A stretch of 44,045 nt of DNA from an uncultured Eubacteriales bacterium. Lineage in GTDB: Bacteria > Bacillota > Clostridia > Oscillospirales > Acutalibacteraceae. Shown here piece by piece: positions 34,320 through 43,997 of the stretch. The notes under the pieces were generated by a model. The model worked only from the letters and a program-made list of their open reading frames with translations. It ran no database searches and was not told the origin of the DNA. Position numbers and translations under genes: made by a program. Location: assembly GCA_900318495.1 (NCBI GenBank), contig ONLA01000026.1, positions 1 through 44,045 of the forward strand, given 5' to 3'. Every line of letters begins with the position of its first letter. Position 1 is the first letter of the stretch.

Positions 34320-34832
34320 ATGACAGGCAGATTAAAAGCATTATGTGTCTTTTTTGTTATGTACATATTACTGGCGTGCGGATGTTCGCAAGGCGGAGGA
34401 GCCAAACAGCTTTGCACCGACTTTAAGGCGGCTTACATTGCGGAGTACCGCGGACAGAGCATAAAGGGCAGGATGCTTTACGGCAGGCAGGGCAATTTTA
34501 ACCTGACGGTTTCGCAGCCGAAAACGCTTGAAGGAATTGAAGCAGGATACAAAAACGGCGTGTTAACGCTGAGCAGGGACAATATTAGCTGTACGGCAGA
34601 CGAAGCCTACATTCCGGACTCGGCGTTTCCGTCGGTTTTACTGCGGGTTTTGAACGGCATAGGCGACGGAAGGGCGGTTTTTGAGCACAAAAACGGCGAA
34701 GAACAGACATACAGCCTTGCGTGCGAAAACGGCAAATGCAAAATTGTTGCCGGGACTGACGGAATGATAAAAAGCCTAAGCCTTGACAATCCAAAGCTTG
34801 ACGTAAGCTTCAGCGGTGTAACCGCGATATGA
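34320..34832 (+). CDS. Lipoprotein, LolA/YdcC-like
   Basis: Predicted 170-residue exported lipoprotein. The signal peptide is followed by a lipobox near residue 22 (ILLACGC). The remaining sequence is beta-rich and resembles the LolA-like fold of Bacillus YdcC/GerS proteins (GNFNLTVSQPKTLEGIEAGY, LSRDNISC, SAFPSVLLRVLNGIG). The match is weak and rests partly on its place next to nnrD and the MazF-type gene, where YdcC occurs in Bacillus. AAGGAGG lies 6 nt before ATG 34320; an in-frame ATG at 34257 would lack a signal sequence position. Confidence 0.72.
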   Translation: MTGRLKALCVFFVMYILLACGCSQGGGAKQLCTDFKAAYIAEYRGQSIKGRMLYGRQGNFNLTVSQPKTLEGIEAGYKNGVLTLSRDNISCTADEAYIPDSAFPSVLLRVLNGIGDGRAVFEHKNGEEQTYSLACENGKCKIVAGTDGMIKSLSLDNPKLDVSFSGVTAI

Positions 34833-34933
34833 ACGTAACAAAAACGGCGTCCGAAAATAATATATAGTAGCTGTATAAAATTTTTTAGAACGGCAAAACT
34901 ATAAGTATCATTAATTTTCGGAGCGTGAAAGCA

Positions 34934-35275
34934 TTGAACATAAAACGCGGAGATATTTATTACGCGGATTTAAGCCCGGTTGTCGGCTCGGAGCAGGGCG
35001 GAATACGCCCTGTGCTGATTGTGCAGAACAACGTCGGAAACCGTTACAGCCCCACTGTTATCGCGGCGGCAATAACCAGCCAGCAGTCAAAGGCAAAGCT
35101 TCCGACTCACATTCCGCTGCACGCAAATTCCGCAGGGCTGTCCAAGGACAGCGTAGTGCTGCTTGAACAGGTCAGAACAATAGACAAACGCAGGCTGAAG
35201 GAAAAAATGGGCAGCGTTGACGAAAACGCCATGAACGCCGTTAACAACGCCATTTCAATTTCGTTCGGGCTGTAA
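34934..35275 (+). CDS. ndoA: EndoA/MazF-type mRNA interferase (toxin) without antitoxin
   Basis: Predicted 113-residue endoribonuclease of the PemK/MazF family, very like Bacillus EndoA, which cuts at UACAU. Family features are [20 protein letters not shown] at the N terminus, the active-site Arg in [12 protein letters not shown], the active-site Thr in [13 protein letters not shown], and [15 protein letters not shown]. The start chosen is TTG 34934 (MNIKRGD aligns with the EndoA start; CGGAG is 10 nt upstream), rather than GTG 34925. There is no candidate antitoxin: the upstream gene is a lipoprotein and the 101-bp gap has no frame large enough. A terminator follows. Confidence 0.92.
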   Translation: MNIKRGDIYYADLSPVVGSEQGGIRPVLIVQNNVGNRYSPTVIAAAITSQQSKAKLPTHIPLHANSAGLSKDSVVLLEQVRTIDKRRLKEKMGSVDENAMNAVNNAISISFGL

Positions 35276-35281
35276 CAAATT

Positions 35282-35318
35282 AAGGCAACGCGCGTATAAT
35301 TTACGCGGTATTGCGCTT
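35282..35318. repeat. Palindromic repeat family A, copy 3 (diverged)
   Basis: Starts AAGGCAACGCGCG and ends GGTATTGCGCTT. It lies directly after the ndoA stop and just before its terminator. It is the most diverged of the four copies. Confidence 0.65.
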
Positions 35319-35320
35319 AA

Positions 35321-35362
35321 AACCTCCGGCGTCCGGGATTTTCCGGCGGCGGAGGTTATTTT
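35321..35362 (+). terminator. ndoA terminator
   Basis: AACCTCC (35321-35327) pairs with GGAGGTT (35351-35357), with further G/C pairing inside, followed by ATTTTAT. Confidence 0.75.
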
Positions 35363-35440
35363 ATAATCGCAGACACGGATATAAGACTGAAACCGCGCTC
35401 TTGGCAGCCGGAAAATTGATAAGCGTTTCCCTTCTGTTAA

Positions 35441-35469
35441 TTGACAAAAATATATCACCGTAGTATAAT
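35441..35469 (+). promoter_or_regulatory. Promoter of the GT-C-like gene
   Basis: TTGACA at 35441-35446 and TATAAT at 35464-35469, spacer 17 bp, perfect consensus, 46 bp before ATG. Confidence 0.92.
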
Positions 35470-35514
35470 CTAATAAAGACCGGTACTAAGCATTACATAA
35501 AAAGCAGGAGAATT

Positions 35515-37131
35515 ATGAATAATAATAAAGTTGCCAAAATTCTGAATATTATCTTCGGTTTTCTTTTTACGGTGATTTTTGTTCGCCTTTTGTATATGAT
35601 ACTTGCTATTGGCTACCAAAACAACACCGAGCGGAATACATACAACTGCAGCTTTGATGATTACATAAAAATTATCATCACGGGAATTGTGCTGACCTTT
35701 ATTTTTTCGGCGGTTTACTATGCGCTGCATACCTGCCAAATGCACAAAATAAGGCGCAAAATAACCGACAGCAGAAAGCAAACGCGCATAATTATATTCG
35801 CCGGAGTTGGCGTGATGCTCGTGATTCAGCTTGCGGCGGCATATTTTCTGGCTACAGAGCCTGTAACCGATTTGCAGGTAATCAACCGTTACGCGGTAAG
35901 CTTTGCCCACACGGGAAATTTTGACCTTATTCAAAAGGACGCGCAAAAAAACTTTATTTATATGATACGCTATCCGAACAACCTTGCGCTGATGTTTATT
36001 TTGTCGTTCCTTTACCGCGTTGATTTTCTTATTACGGGCTATGTTTCAAACTACATCGCCGTTATTCTTAACACGCTTTGTATTAACGCGTCGGTGCTTA
36101 TGACGGCGCTTTTGGCTCAAAAGCTTTTCGGCAACCGCAAGGCGCTTATGACACTTTTGCTGTGTATGCTGTTTTTGCCATACTACACCTACACGCCGTA
36201 TTATTACACCGATTCACTTTCGATGCCGTTCTTTGTAGGCGGAATGTACCTGCTGTTTTCGGCAATAAAATCGGAAACAAAATACAAAAAGTATGTGATG
36301 ATGCTGATTTGCGGCGTAGTTTTGATGCTCGGCTTCAAGGTAAAGGGCAGCGTGCTTATACTTTTGGCGGTCGCGGTTGTGTATATGCTTTTAAAGCTGA
36401 ACATCAAAAAAGCGGCGTGCCTGACGCTTGCGCTTCTGATTGGCTTCGGCAGCACATACGCGGTTTACACGGCAGCGTACCGCGCGTCAAACATAATTAC
36501 CCCCGAGCAGGAATACAAGTATGAATTTCCTCCGTCACACTGGATTATGATGGGCTTGAAGGGCTACGGCTGCTACACGATTGTTGACGCCGAATTCACC
36601 GGCAGACGCGACGGCAAGGACGCTAAAATTGAAGCGACAACCGAGATTATAAACAGCCGTATTGAGCAGCGCAACAACCGCACAAACGGCGTTGACGATA
36701 TGCTCACCCACCTTGACAGAAAATCGGTTTGGACATGGGAGGACGGTTCCTACTTTATTTCGCATCACATTGACCAGCCGCGCAACGGAAGAAACGTTTT
36801 GCACAGTTATGTGCTTAACGACGGTGAAAACCACATTATTTATTACGCCTACTGCTGCGGATTCCAGCTGTTTTTGATTTTAATGATGGCAATATCGGCT
36901 TTCAGAAGCATAATACGGCCGTCGGTGAACGAAAACGTTCTGTTCCGCGGAGTGGTGTTCGCGATATTTGTTTTCCTGCTGATTTGGGAAACACGCTCAA
37001 GGTATCTGTATAACTTTACTCCGGCGTTTATTCTGCTTGCGGTTGACGGTCTTGACGCCGTCGGCAGGGGAATTGACTTTGCGCGCGGAAAGCTTTCAAA
37101 TTTAAAAAAGCACAAGCCCCGGCACTCATAA
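35515..37131 (+). CDS. Polytopic membrane protein, GT-C glycosyltransferase-like
   Basis: Predicted 538-residue integral membrane protein with about 11-13 transmembrane segments. After two N-terminal helices there is a large extracytoplasmic loop following a helix (ATEPVTDLQVINRYAVSFAH), with an acidic TD motif, as in the first loop of GT-C glycosyltransferases (PMT/ArnT-like). Two stretches between helices (about 340-450, WIMMGLKGYGCYTIVDAEFT) form a large outer loop. This pattern suggests transfer of a sugar from a lipid carrier to a wall or teichoic polymer. GGAG lies before ATG. The donor and acceptor cannot be told. Immediately downstream is an insertion sequence. Confidence 0.72.
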   Translation: MNNNKVAKILNIIFGFLFTVIFVRLLYMILAIGYQNNTERNTYNCSFDDYIKIIITGIVLTFIFSAVYYALHTCQMHKIRRKITDSRKQTRIIIFAGVGVMLVIQLAAAYFLATEPVTDLQVINRYAVSFAHTGNFDLIQKDAQKNFIYMIRYPNNLALMFILSFLYRVDFLITGYVSNYIAVILNTLCINASVLMTALLAQKLFGNRKALMTLLLCMLFLPYYTYTPYYYTDSLSMPFFVGGMYLLFSAIKSETKYKKYVMMLICGVVLMLGFKVKGSVLILLAVAVVYMLLKLNIKKAACLTLALLIGFGSTYAVYTAAYRASNIITPEQEYKYEFPPSHWIMMGLKGYGCYTIVDAEFTGRRDGKDAKIEATTEIINSRIEQRNNRTNGVDDMLTHLDRKSVWTWEDGSYFISHHIDQPRNGRNVLHSYVLNDGENHIIYYAYCCGFQLFLILMMAISAFRSIIRPSVNENVLFRGVVFAIFVFLLIWETRSRYLYNFTPAFILLAVDGLDAVGRGIDFARGKLSNLKKHKPRHS

Positions 37132-37141
37132 TAATTACGGA

Positions 37142-38965
37142 GCTGGCTCAAAACTCAAAAGAGTTTTGGGTCAGTTTTTTTGTAAAAAAATACGAGAGGC
37201 TATGAAACCTCTCGCAGTTGGTGTATAATTTAATTAGGACAAAAAACCACACCCCAACATAAAGGATTGTACACCAATGAAGATAAATAATCAAGTCATT
37301 TCGCTGTTTAATTCAAATTTTTTTATCAAGGAGAACGATATTGTTTTTCTTGTGTTTAAAATATGCAGCAAGCTCAATTACAAAAAACTCATTGATTCAT
37401 ACGCCAAGGAAGGCAGACCGCCTGCGCTTCCGCTTGACGTCATGTTCATGGTGGTTGTGTACGCATATATTAACGGTATCTACTCGAGCCGGAAGATAGA
37501 ATATGCCTGCAAAACACATATTTGTTTTCTGTGGCTGCTGCAGCAATATGAAGCACCGAGCAAGAGCACAATCAACCGGTTCAGATACGGACACGCCGAA
37601 GAACTTCAGGATTTGTTCAATCAGTTCATCACAGAATTGAAAGAACGAGAGGAAATCAGCTGCGAAAACATCTTCATAGACGGCACAAAAATCGAAGCCA
37701 ATGCCAATCGGTACAGCTTTGTCTGGGGAAAGGCTGTCGCAAAGAACAAAGCCAAGCTCGAAAACAAGGCGGAAAGCTATCTCGCGGAATTGAGAAAAGT
37801 ATATTCCCATAACTTTTCGAGTGTTGTTAAAGCATTGGAGTTTTTATCCAATCAAATTGATGAAGCTGAAATTGAGTTTGTCCACGGCAGAGGAAAGCGT
37901 AAAACACAGCTTCAAAGGGATTATGAGAAGTGTGAGGAGATTCTCGCAAAAAGCAGCCAATATGCCGAATATCAGGAGATACTCGGAGACAGAAACAGCT
38001 TTTCCAAAACAGATAATGACGCTACCTTTATGAGGATGAAGGACGACCATATGAAGAACGGTCAGCTCAAAGCCGGCTACAATATTCAGATTGGCGTTGA
38101 CAGCGAATACATCGTGAGCATGGACGTGTATCAGGACAGAAACGATGTTACAACGTTCATACCGTTTTTGGAAATGACAAAAGAAAATCTGGGATTTACA
38201 TATCCAAACGCAACAACAGACGCCGGATACGAGAGCGAAGAAAACTATGTTTATCTGGTAAAAAACAAGCAAAACAGTTACATCAAGCCGCAGAACTACG
38301 AACAAATCAAGAAAAGCAAAAAGAAGAAACACCCATACGCAAAATTCAATTTTGAGTACAACGAAGAAAAAGATACATTTACCTGTCCGGGCGGAGAGAC
38401 ATTAACGCTGCGCGGAGAAAAGAAATCGAAATCTGCCACAGGCTATGAATCCAAAAAAGGAGTTTACTACACGGAAAAATGCACGGAATGCCCTCACCGC
38501 AACCAATGCACCAAAAGCAAGGATGGCATCAGAAAGCTTGAACATTCAAAGCTTTTCCACAAATACAGACAACAGTCGCTGAATAATATCACAAGCGAGA
38601 AAGGCATTGTTTTGAGAACGAACCGCTCTATTCAGGTAGAGGGAGCTTTTGGCGTGCTCAAGGAGGACTATGGCTTCAGACGGTTTCTGACACGCGGAAA
38701 GAAGAATGTCAAAACCGAAATGCTTTTTCATTGCTTTGCGTATAACTTCAAAAAGTACTACAACAAAATCGCACAGAAAAGAACGAAAACATATCTTTTT
38801 GAGAAAAAGAAACCCAACAAGAAACTAACCGCCTGATTTTTCCACAATTTAACATCAAAAAACAGAGGATAGCGATACCCTCTGTTTGTGTTGCTTGGAT
38901 TTTTGAAAAATAGAGTCTTTTCCGTAGTAATTATGAGGCTGGCTATTTTTCACTTTTGAGCCAGC
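37142..38965 (+). mobile_element. IS1182-like insertion sequence, complete
   Basis: A 1.8-kb element with terminal inverted repeats GCTGGCTCAAAACTCAAAA (37142-37160) and the complement of TTTTCACTTTTGAGCCAGC (38947-38965), 17 of 19 bases identical. The ends carry hairpins that resemble terminators, common in this family. It holds one intact transposase. No convincing target duplication was found. A 17-bp similarity (TAATTACGGAGCTGGCT at 37133 and TAATTATGAGGCTGGCT at 38928) overlaps the ends. Confidence 0.85.
37277..38836 (+). CDS. IS1182-family transposase
   Basis: Predicted 519-residue DDE transposase, full length for the family. The catalytic residues can be seen: Asp in FIDGTKIEANANRYSF (about 135), Asp in NATTDAGYES (about 315), and Glu in IQVEGAFGVLKEDYGF (about 457). 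The N-terminal Tnp_1182 region (EGRPPALPLDVMFMVVVYAY) and a CPGGE/CTECPHRNQC zinc-like insertion precede the last motif. A TATAAT lies at 37224-37229. The frame is intact, so the element may still be active. The family is secure; the copy number in the genome is unknown. Confidence 0.95.
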   Translation: MKINNQVISLFNSNFFIKENDIVFLVFKICSKLNYKKLIDSYAKEGRPPALPLDVMFMVVVYAYINGIYSSRKIEYACKTHICFLWLLQQYEAPSKSTINRFRYGHAEELQDLFNQFITELKEREEISCENIFIDGTKIEANANRYSFVWGKAVAKNKAKLENKAESYLAELRKVYSHNFSSVVKALEFLSNQIDEAEIEFVHGRGKRKTQLQRDYEKCEEILAKSSQYAEYQEILGDRNSFSKTDNDATFMRMKDDHMKNGQLKAGYNIQIGVDSEYIVSMDVYQDRNDVTTFIPFLEMTKENLGFTYPNATTDAGYESEENYVYLVKNKQNSYIKPQNYEQIKKSKKKKHPYAKFNFEYNEEKDTFTCPGGETLTLRGEKKSKSATGYESKKGVYYTEKCTECPHRNQCTKSKDGIRKLEHSKLFHKYRQQSLNNITSEKGIVLRTNRSIQVEGAFGVLKEDYGFRRFLTRGKKNVKTEMLFHCFAYNFKKYYNKIAQKRTKTYLFEKKKPNKKLTA

Positions 38966-38975
38966 CTCGTTTATT
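38935..38975 (+). terminator. Hairpin terminator at the IS right end
   Basis: GAGGCTGGCT (38935-38944) pairs perfectly with AGCCAGCCTC (38959-38968), followed by GTTTATTTTTT. It spans the right IS boundary. Confidence 0.7.
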
Positions 38976-38978
38976 TTT

Positions 38979-39308
38979 TCATTGATTGGGAACAACCGCG
39001 AAAAACACCAAATCGGCGCCGCTGTCGTTAATCAGGCTGTGGCTGTGCCCCTTTGGGCAGTAATGGCACTGTCCCGCGGACAGCTCAAGCATTTTGCCGT
39101 CGTACAAAACGTGCCCTTTTCCGCTTAAAATATAGATTATTTCGCTGTTTGCTTCGTGGGTGTGTTCGCCGATTGTAGCGCCCGGAACCAAGCAGCCGTG
39201 CATAAAACGGTTAAGCTCGTCGCAGTGCATTTTTGCGGCAAAGTATTTTTCTCCGCCCTTAAAGTTCGGAAGAATTTCCGCTTTTTCATTAACAAGATCA
39301 AAAACCAT
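38979..39308 (-). CDS. Cupin-domain protein
   Basis: Predicted 109-residue single cupin (beta-barrel) protein. Cupin motif 1 is seen as PGATIGEHTHEANSEIIYIL (His-x-His, Glu) and motif 2 as GQCHYCPKGHSHSLIN. The metal ligands are therefore present. Small cupins of this kind are often sugar isomerases or regulators; nothing here fixes the role. GAGGTTG lies before ATG. It begins 7 bp after the GNAT gene stop, so the two form an operon (GNAT first). The IS element lies directly downstream. Confidence 0.85.
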   Translation of the reverse strand: MVFDLVNEKAEILPNFKGGEKYFAAKMHCDELNRFMHGCLVPGATIGEHTHEANSEIIYILSGKGHVLYDGKMLELSAGQCHYCPKGHSHSLINDSGADLVFFAVVPNQ

Positions 39309-39315
39309 ATCAACC

Positions 39316-39795
39316 TCATAATTCTATATAGTAAGGACAAATGTCCTCGTATGTTCCGTCCTTCATTAAAAAACCCTTGGGAATAACGCCGAGCTGTATA
39401 AAACCTATTTTCTCGTACAGGTGCCTTGCGGCGGCGTTTGTTCGAACGACCGCGTTAAACTGCAAAATTGCGAACCCGAGTTCCCTGCCCTGAGCCATAC
39501 AGTGGCGCACAAGCTTTTCGCCGGTGTGCTTTCCCCTTGCCTCGGGGCTTACCGCGTAGCTTGCGTTGCAAATGTGTCCGCACCTTCCCACGTTGTTAGG
39601 ATGAAGAATGTAGAGTCCGAAAATTTTTCCGTCCTCCTCGGCAACGCCGCAAAAGCTTTGAGAACCGAAAAACTCCGCCGCGCCCTCAAGGTCAAGCGTT
39701 TCAAGCTGGGGAAAGGCGTTTCCGTCCTCTACAACTCCGTTCCAAATATCCGCCATTCGCGGCAAATCACTGATGCTGTATTTTCTTACAACCAC
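39316..39795 (-). CDS. GNAT family N-acetyltransferase
   Basis: Predicted 159-residue acyl-CoA-dependent acetyltransferase. The GNAT core is visible: SDLPRMADIWN at the N terminus, YAVSPEARGKHTGEKLVRHC with the acetyl-CoA pyrophosphate loop (R/Q-G-x-G/A type), and a VRTNAAARHLYEKIGFIQLG end. Substrate unknown. I chose GTG 39795 as the start because AAAGGAG lies 9 nt upstream; ATG 39804 is only 1 nt from that site. It is transcribed with the cupin gene. Confidence 0.85.
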   Translation of the reverse strand: MVVRKYSISDLPRMADIWNGVVEDGNAFPQLETLDLEGAAEFFGSQSFCGVAEEDGKIFGLYILHPNNVGRCGHICNASYAVSPEARGKHTGEKLVRHCMAQGRELGFAILQFNAVVRTNAAARHLYEKIGFIQLGVIPKGFLMKDGTYEDICPYYIEL

Positions 39796-39875
39796 AACTT
39801 TCATCTCCTTTGTTCAGTTTATTTTATCACATCCGTACAAAATTTACAATAAAAATTATTATTTGTATAAATCAC

Positions 39876-39904
39876 TTGTTTTTTGACTTTTAATATAGTA
39901 TAAT
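39876..39904 (+). promoter_or_regulatory. metK promoter
   Basis: TTGTTT at 39876-39881 and TATAAT at 39899-39904, spacer 17 bp, upstream of the SAM riboswitch. Confidence 0.7.
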
Positions 39905-39922
39905 TACCTTAAATTAATAAAA

Positions 39923-40019
39923 TCTTATCAAGAGCGGCGGAGGGAACAGGCCCTGTGATGCCCGGCAACCTGCAATTGCAAGGTGCTAAATCCTGCGGTT
40001 TTACCGAAAGATGAGTAGA
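39923..40019 (+). ncRNA. SAM-I (S-box) riboswitch
   Basis: Conserved S-box sequence throughout: CTTATCAAGAGCGGCGGAGG, CCCGGCAACC, AAGGTGCTAAATCCTGCG and GAAAGATGAG. P1 forms between CTTATC (39924-39929) and GATGAG (40010-40015). High SAM should favour the terminator at 40025-40051 and shut off metK. Confidence 0.97.
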
Positions 40020-40024
40020 TTTTA

Positions 40025-40051
40025 CGCTTTTGGTAACAAAAGCGATTTTTT
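40025..40051 (+). terminator. SAM riboswitch terminator
   Basis: CGCTTTT (40025-40031) pairs with AAAAGCG (40038-40044), followed by ATTTTTTATT. It is the expression platform of the S-box. Confidence 0.9.
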
Positions 40052-40069
40052 ATTGTGTGAGGAGTTTTT

Positions 40070-41248
40070 ATGGCTAAATATTTATTTACTTCCGAATCGG
40101 TTACCCCGGGACATCCCGACAAGGTATGCGACTGCATTTCGGACGCGATACTCGACAGTATTTTGGAGCAGGACAAAAACGCGCACGTAGCCTGCGAAAC
40201 CGTTGCCACTACAGGTATGGTTCTTATCGCGGGTGAGATTTCAACTACGGCACAGATAAACGCGGCGGAAATTGCCCGCAGGGTTATTAAGGATATAGGC
40301 TACGATAACCCTGATTACGGCTTTGACGGCGACAGCTGCGCGGTGCTTACTTCGCTTGACGCGCAGTCGCCCGACATTGCCATGGGCGTTAACGAAAGCC
40401 TTGAAATCAGGGACGGCGAGGAAGACGCAGACAATCAAATCGGAGCAGGCGACCAGGGAATGATGTTCGGCTTTGCTTCCGACGAAACACCCGAGCTTAT
40501 GCCGCTGCCGGTAAGCCTTGCTCACAAGCTTTCAAAACAGCTTGTAAAGGTAAGAAAGGACGGCGTGCTTGATTATCTTCGCCCCGACGGCAAAACCCAG
40601 GTTACCGTTGAGTATGAGGACGGCAGGGCGGTTAGGGTTGACACGGTTGTTGTTTCGACTCAGCACAACCCCGACGTCACTCTGCGCCAAATCCGCGAGG
40701 ACATTATTGAAAAAGTTATTACCCCTGTAATTCCTCCGGAGCTTATGAGCGACAGCACAAAGATTTTCGTTAACCCCACAGGCCGTTTTGTAATCGGCGG
40801 ACCGGTGGGTGACGCAGGTCTTACCGGAAGAAAAATTATCGTTGACACATACGGCGGATATTCGCGCCACGGCGGCGGAGCCTTCAGCGGAAAGGACCCG
40901 ACAAAGGTTGACCGCAGCGCCGCTTATTACGCGCGTTACATCGCAAAGAACATTGTGGCCGCAGGCCTTGCGCGCAAGGCGGAGGTTCAGCTTGCTTACG
41001 CTATCGGCGTAGCAAAGCCGGTGTCGGTTATGGTTGACACATTCGGCACCTCGGAATATTCAAACGAACAAATCGCTAAGGCGGTTTCAAAGGTGTTTGA
41101 CTGCCGTCCGAATTCTATTATCAACCAGCTTAAGCTGCGTGAAACAAAGTATCTTCCCCTTGCGGCTTACGGCCATATGGGCAGAGAAGAGCTCGGCGTG
41201 CTGTGGGAAAAAACCGACAAGGCGGAAGCGCTTAAAGCTGTTATATAA
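40070..41248 (+). CDS. metK: S-adenosylmethionine synthase
   Basis: Makes S-adenosylmethionine from methionine and ATP. At 392 residues it has normal length with all three signature stretches: the N-terminal [20 protein letters not shown], the hexapeptide GAGDQG, and the [20 protein letters not shown]-loop-like motif. GGAG precedes ATG. It is controlled by the SAM riboswitch in its leader, giving direct product feedback. A family A palindromic repeat lies just after its stop, and then a terminator. Confidence 0.98.
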   Translation: MAKYLFTSESVTPGHPDKVCDCISDAILDSILEQDKNAHVACETVATTGMVLIAGEISTTAQINAAEIARRVIKDIGYDNPDYGFDGDSCAVLTSLDAQSPDIAMGVNESLEIRDGEEDADNQIGAGDQGMMFGFASDETPELMPLPVSLAHKLSKQLVKVRKDGVLDYLRPDGKTQVTVEYEDGRAVRVDTVVVSTQHNPDVTLRQIREDIIEKVITPVIPPELMSDSTKIFVNPTGRFVIGGPVGDAGLTGRKIIVDTYGGYSRHGGGAFSGKDPTKVDRSAAYYARYIAKNIVAAGLARKAEVQLAYAIGVAKPVSVMVDTFGTSEYSNEQIAKAVSKVFDCRPNSIINQLKLRETKYLPLAAYGHMGREELGVLWEKTDKAEALKAVI

Positions 41249-41264
41249 TTCATTTATATTATTC

Positions 41265-41301
41265 AGGCAACACCGCACACCTGAATTATGCGGTATTGCC
41301 T
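41265..41301. repeat. Palindromic repeat family A, copy 4
   Basis: AGGCAACACCGCACACCTGA-type unit ending CGGTATTGCCT, 17 bp after the metK stop. It is nearly the reverse complement of copy 1 and forms a hairpin. Confidence 0.8.
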
Positions 41302-41325
41302 TCATTCAAAAATTCATAAAAAATG

Positions 41326-41362
41326 CCGCCGTGAACCTGCTTTAGGATTCACGGCGGTTTTT
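41326..41362. terminator. Bidirectional terminator
   Basis: CCGCCGTGAA (41326-41335) pairs perfectly with TTCACGGCGG (41348-41357). T-rich tails follow on both strands, serving metK and the convergent ABC-F gene. Confidence 0.9.
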
Positions 41363-41418
41363 ATGTATTATACTTTATACTTTTTAATTGCGCCGCAGGC
41401 GCGTCAAGATTGTATGAG

Positions 41419-43320
<1,902 letters not shown>

Positions 43321-43359
43321 AATCAACACTCCCTATTGCATATCTGCTTTTATTTTACC

Positions 43360-43752
43360 TTAAAAAGCGGAAAAGAGCAATAGGAAATTGACAATATGCC
43401 ACAAGTTGACCGCGGCGTAAACGATTATGCCCATGTTGAGCAAAATATCGGCAAGTCTGCTTTCCCTTATGCCGGCCGCGCGGTAAATCGCGCAGCACAG
43501 CAGCGTTAGCATAAGCGGCAAAATCCCCTTGATTAGCAGCGTCGGCACAAAACCGGTCAGCACCGGGCGCATAACAGGGTTTGCCTCATAAAACCTTCCG
43601 CTTGAAATCAGCGCTTCTGTGCAAATCCAGTCGATTAGGTTCAAAAAGTAAAGAAAGAAAATTTTTTGATAAAAGGAATATTTCGCCGTGGATTTTCTTG
43701 TGTCCTCCGGCTGACTTACGGCTTTGGCAGGCTCCGAGACTGTTGAATTCAT
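43360..43752 (-). CDS. Small membrane protein, DUF5658-like
   Basis: Predicted 130-residue protein with three to four membrane helices after a hydrophilic N terminus. The segment FLNLIDWICTEALISSGRFY followed by EANPVMRP fits DUF5658 (Asn-Asp, Thr, then E-x-N-P), a family of unknown function. The start ATG 43752 has GAGGAG about 8 nt upstream; the ATG at 43770 is before that site. The ribosome-binding site lies at the end of an inverted repeat (CCTCGCATA 43763-43771 / TATGCGAGG 43784-43792), which could mask it in the mRNA. Confidence 0.8.
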   Translation of the reverse strand: MNSTVSEPAKAVSQPEDTRKSTAKYSFYQKIFFLYFLNLIDWICTEALISSGRFYEANPVMRPVLTGFVPTLLIKGILPLMLTLLCCAIYRAAGIRESRLADILLNMGIIVYAAVNLWHIVNFLLLFSAF

Positions 43753-43762
43753 AAAGTCATCT

Positions 43763-43792
43763 CCTCGCATAGTATAAAAATATTATGCGAGG
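43763..43792 (-). promoter_or_regulatory. RBS-overlapping inverted repeat
   Basis: On the minus strand CCTCGCATA and TATGCGAGG form a 9-bp stem (12 with weak pairs) with a loop of about 6-12 A/T bases. The second arm contains the GAGG of the ribosome-binding site. It could be an operator or a translational switch. Confidence 0.5.
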
Positions 43793-43835
43793 AAAGATTT
43801 AATTTATAACTTCTAAAATATTTTCGCGAAAAGTG

Positions 43836-43864
43836 TTGACAAATCCTCCCGATTATGTTATATT
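43836..43864 (+). promoter_or_regulatory. Promoter of the tRNA-Thr/tRNA-Tyr cluster
   Basis: TTGACA at 43836-43841 and TATATT at 43859-43864, spacer 17 bp, 27 bp upstream of tRNA-Thr. Confidence 0.82.
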
Positions 43865-43890
43865 AAATAGGCACTTGAAAGTGTCTATAC

Positions 43891-43966
43891 GCTGGTGTAG
43901 CTCAGTTGGTAGAGCAGCTGATTTGTAATCAGCAGGTCGGGGGTTCAAGTCCGTCCACCAGCTCCA
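43891..43966 (+). tRNA. tRNA-Thr (TGT)
   Basis: GCTGGTG/CACCAGC acceptor stem with T discriminator and encoded CCA (43964-43966). D arm TAGCTCAGTTGGTAGAGCA; anticodon loop TTTGTAA with TGT between CTGA and TCAG; T arm GGGGGTTCAAGTCCGTC. 76 nt. Confidence 0.97.
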
Positions 43967-43969
43967 AAA

Positions 43970-43989
43970 AGCCTACTTAACGGTAGGCT
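43970..43989 (+). other. Intergenic hairpin between tRNA-Thr and tRNA-Tyr
   Basis: AGCCTAC (43970-43976) pairs with GTAGGCT (43983-43989) around the loop TTAACG. No T-run follows, so it is more likely a processing signal than a terminator. Confidence 0.6.
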
Positions 43990-43997
43990 AAATATTT

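Noticed and set aside
34833-34933. Hidden antitoxin gene before ndoA
   Set aside because: The 101-bp gap has no frame with a start and ribosome-binding site that could encode a ribbon-helix-helix antitoxin.
37133-38944. 17-bp direct similarity as IS target duplication
   Set aside because: The matching stretches overlap the inverted-repeat ends and differ internally; true flanks (CGGA left, CTCG right) do not match.
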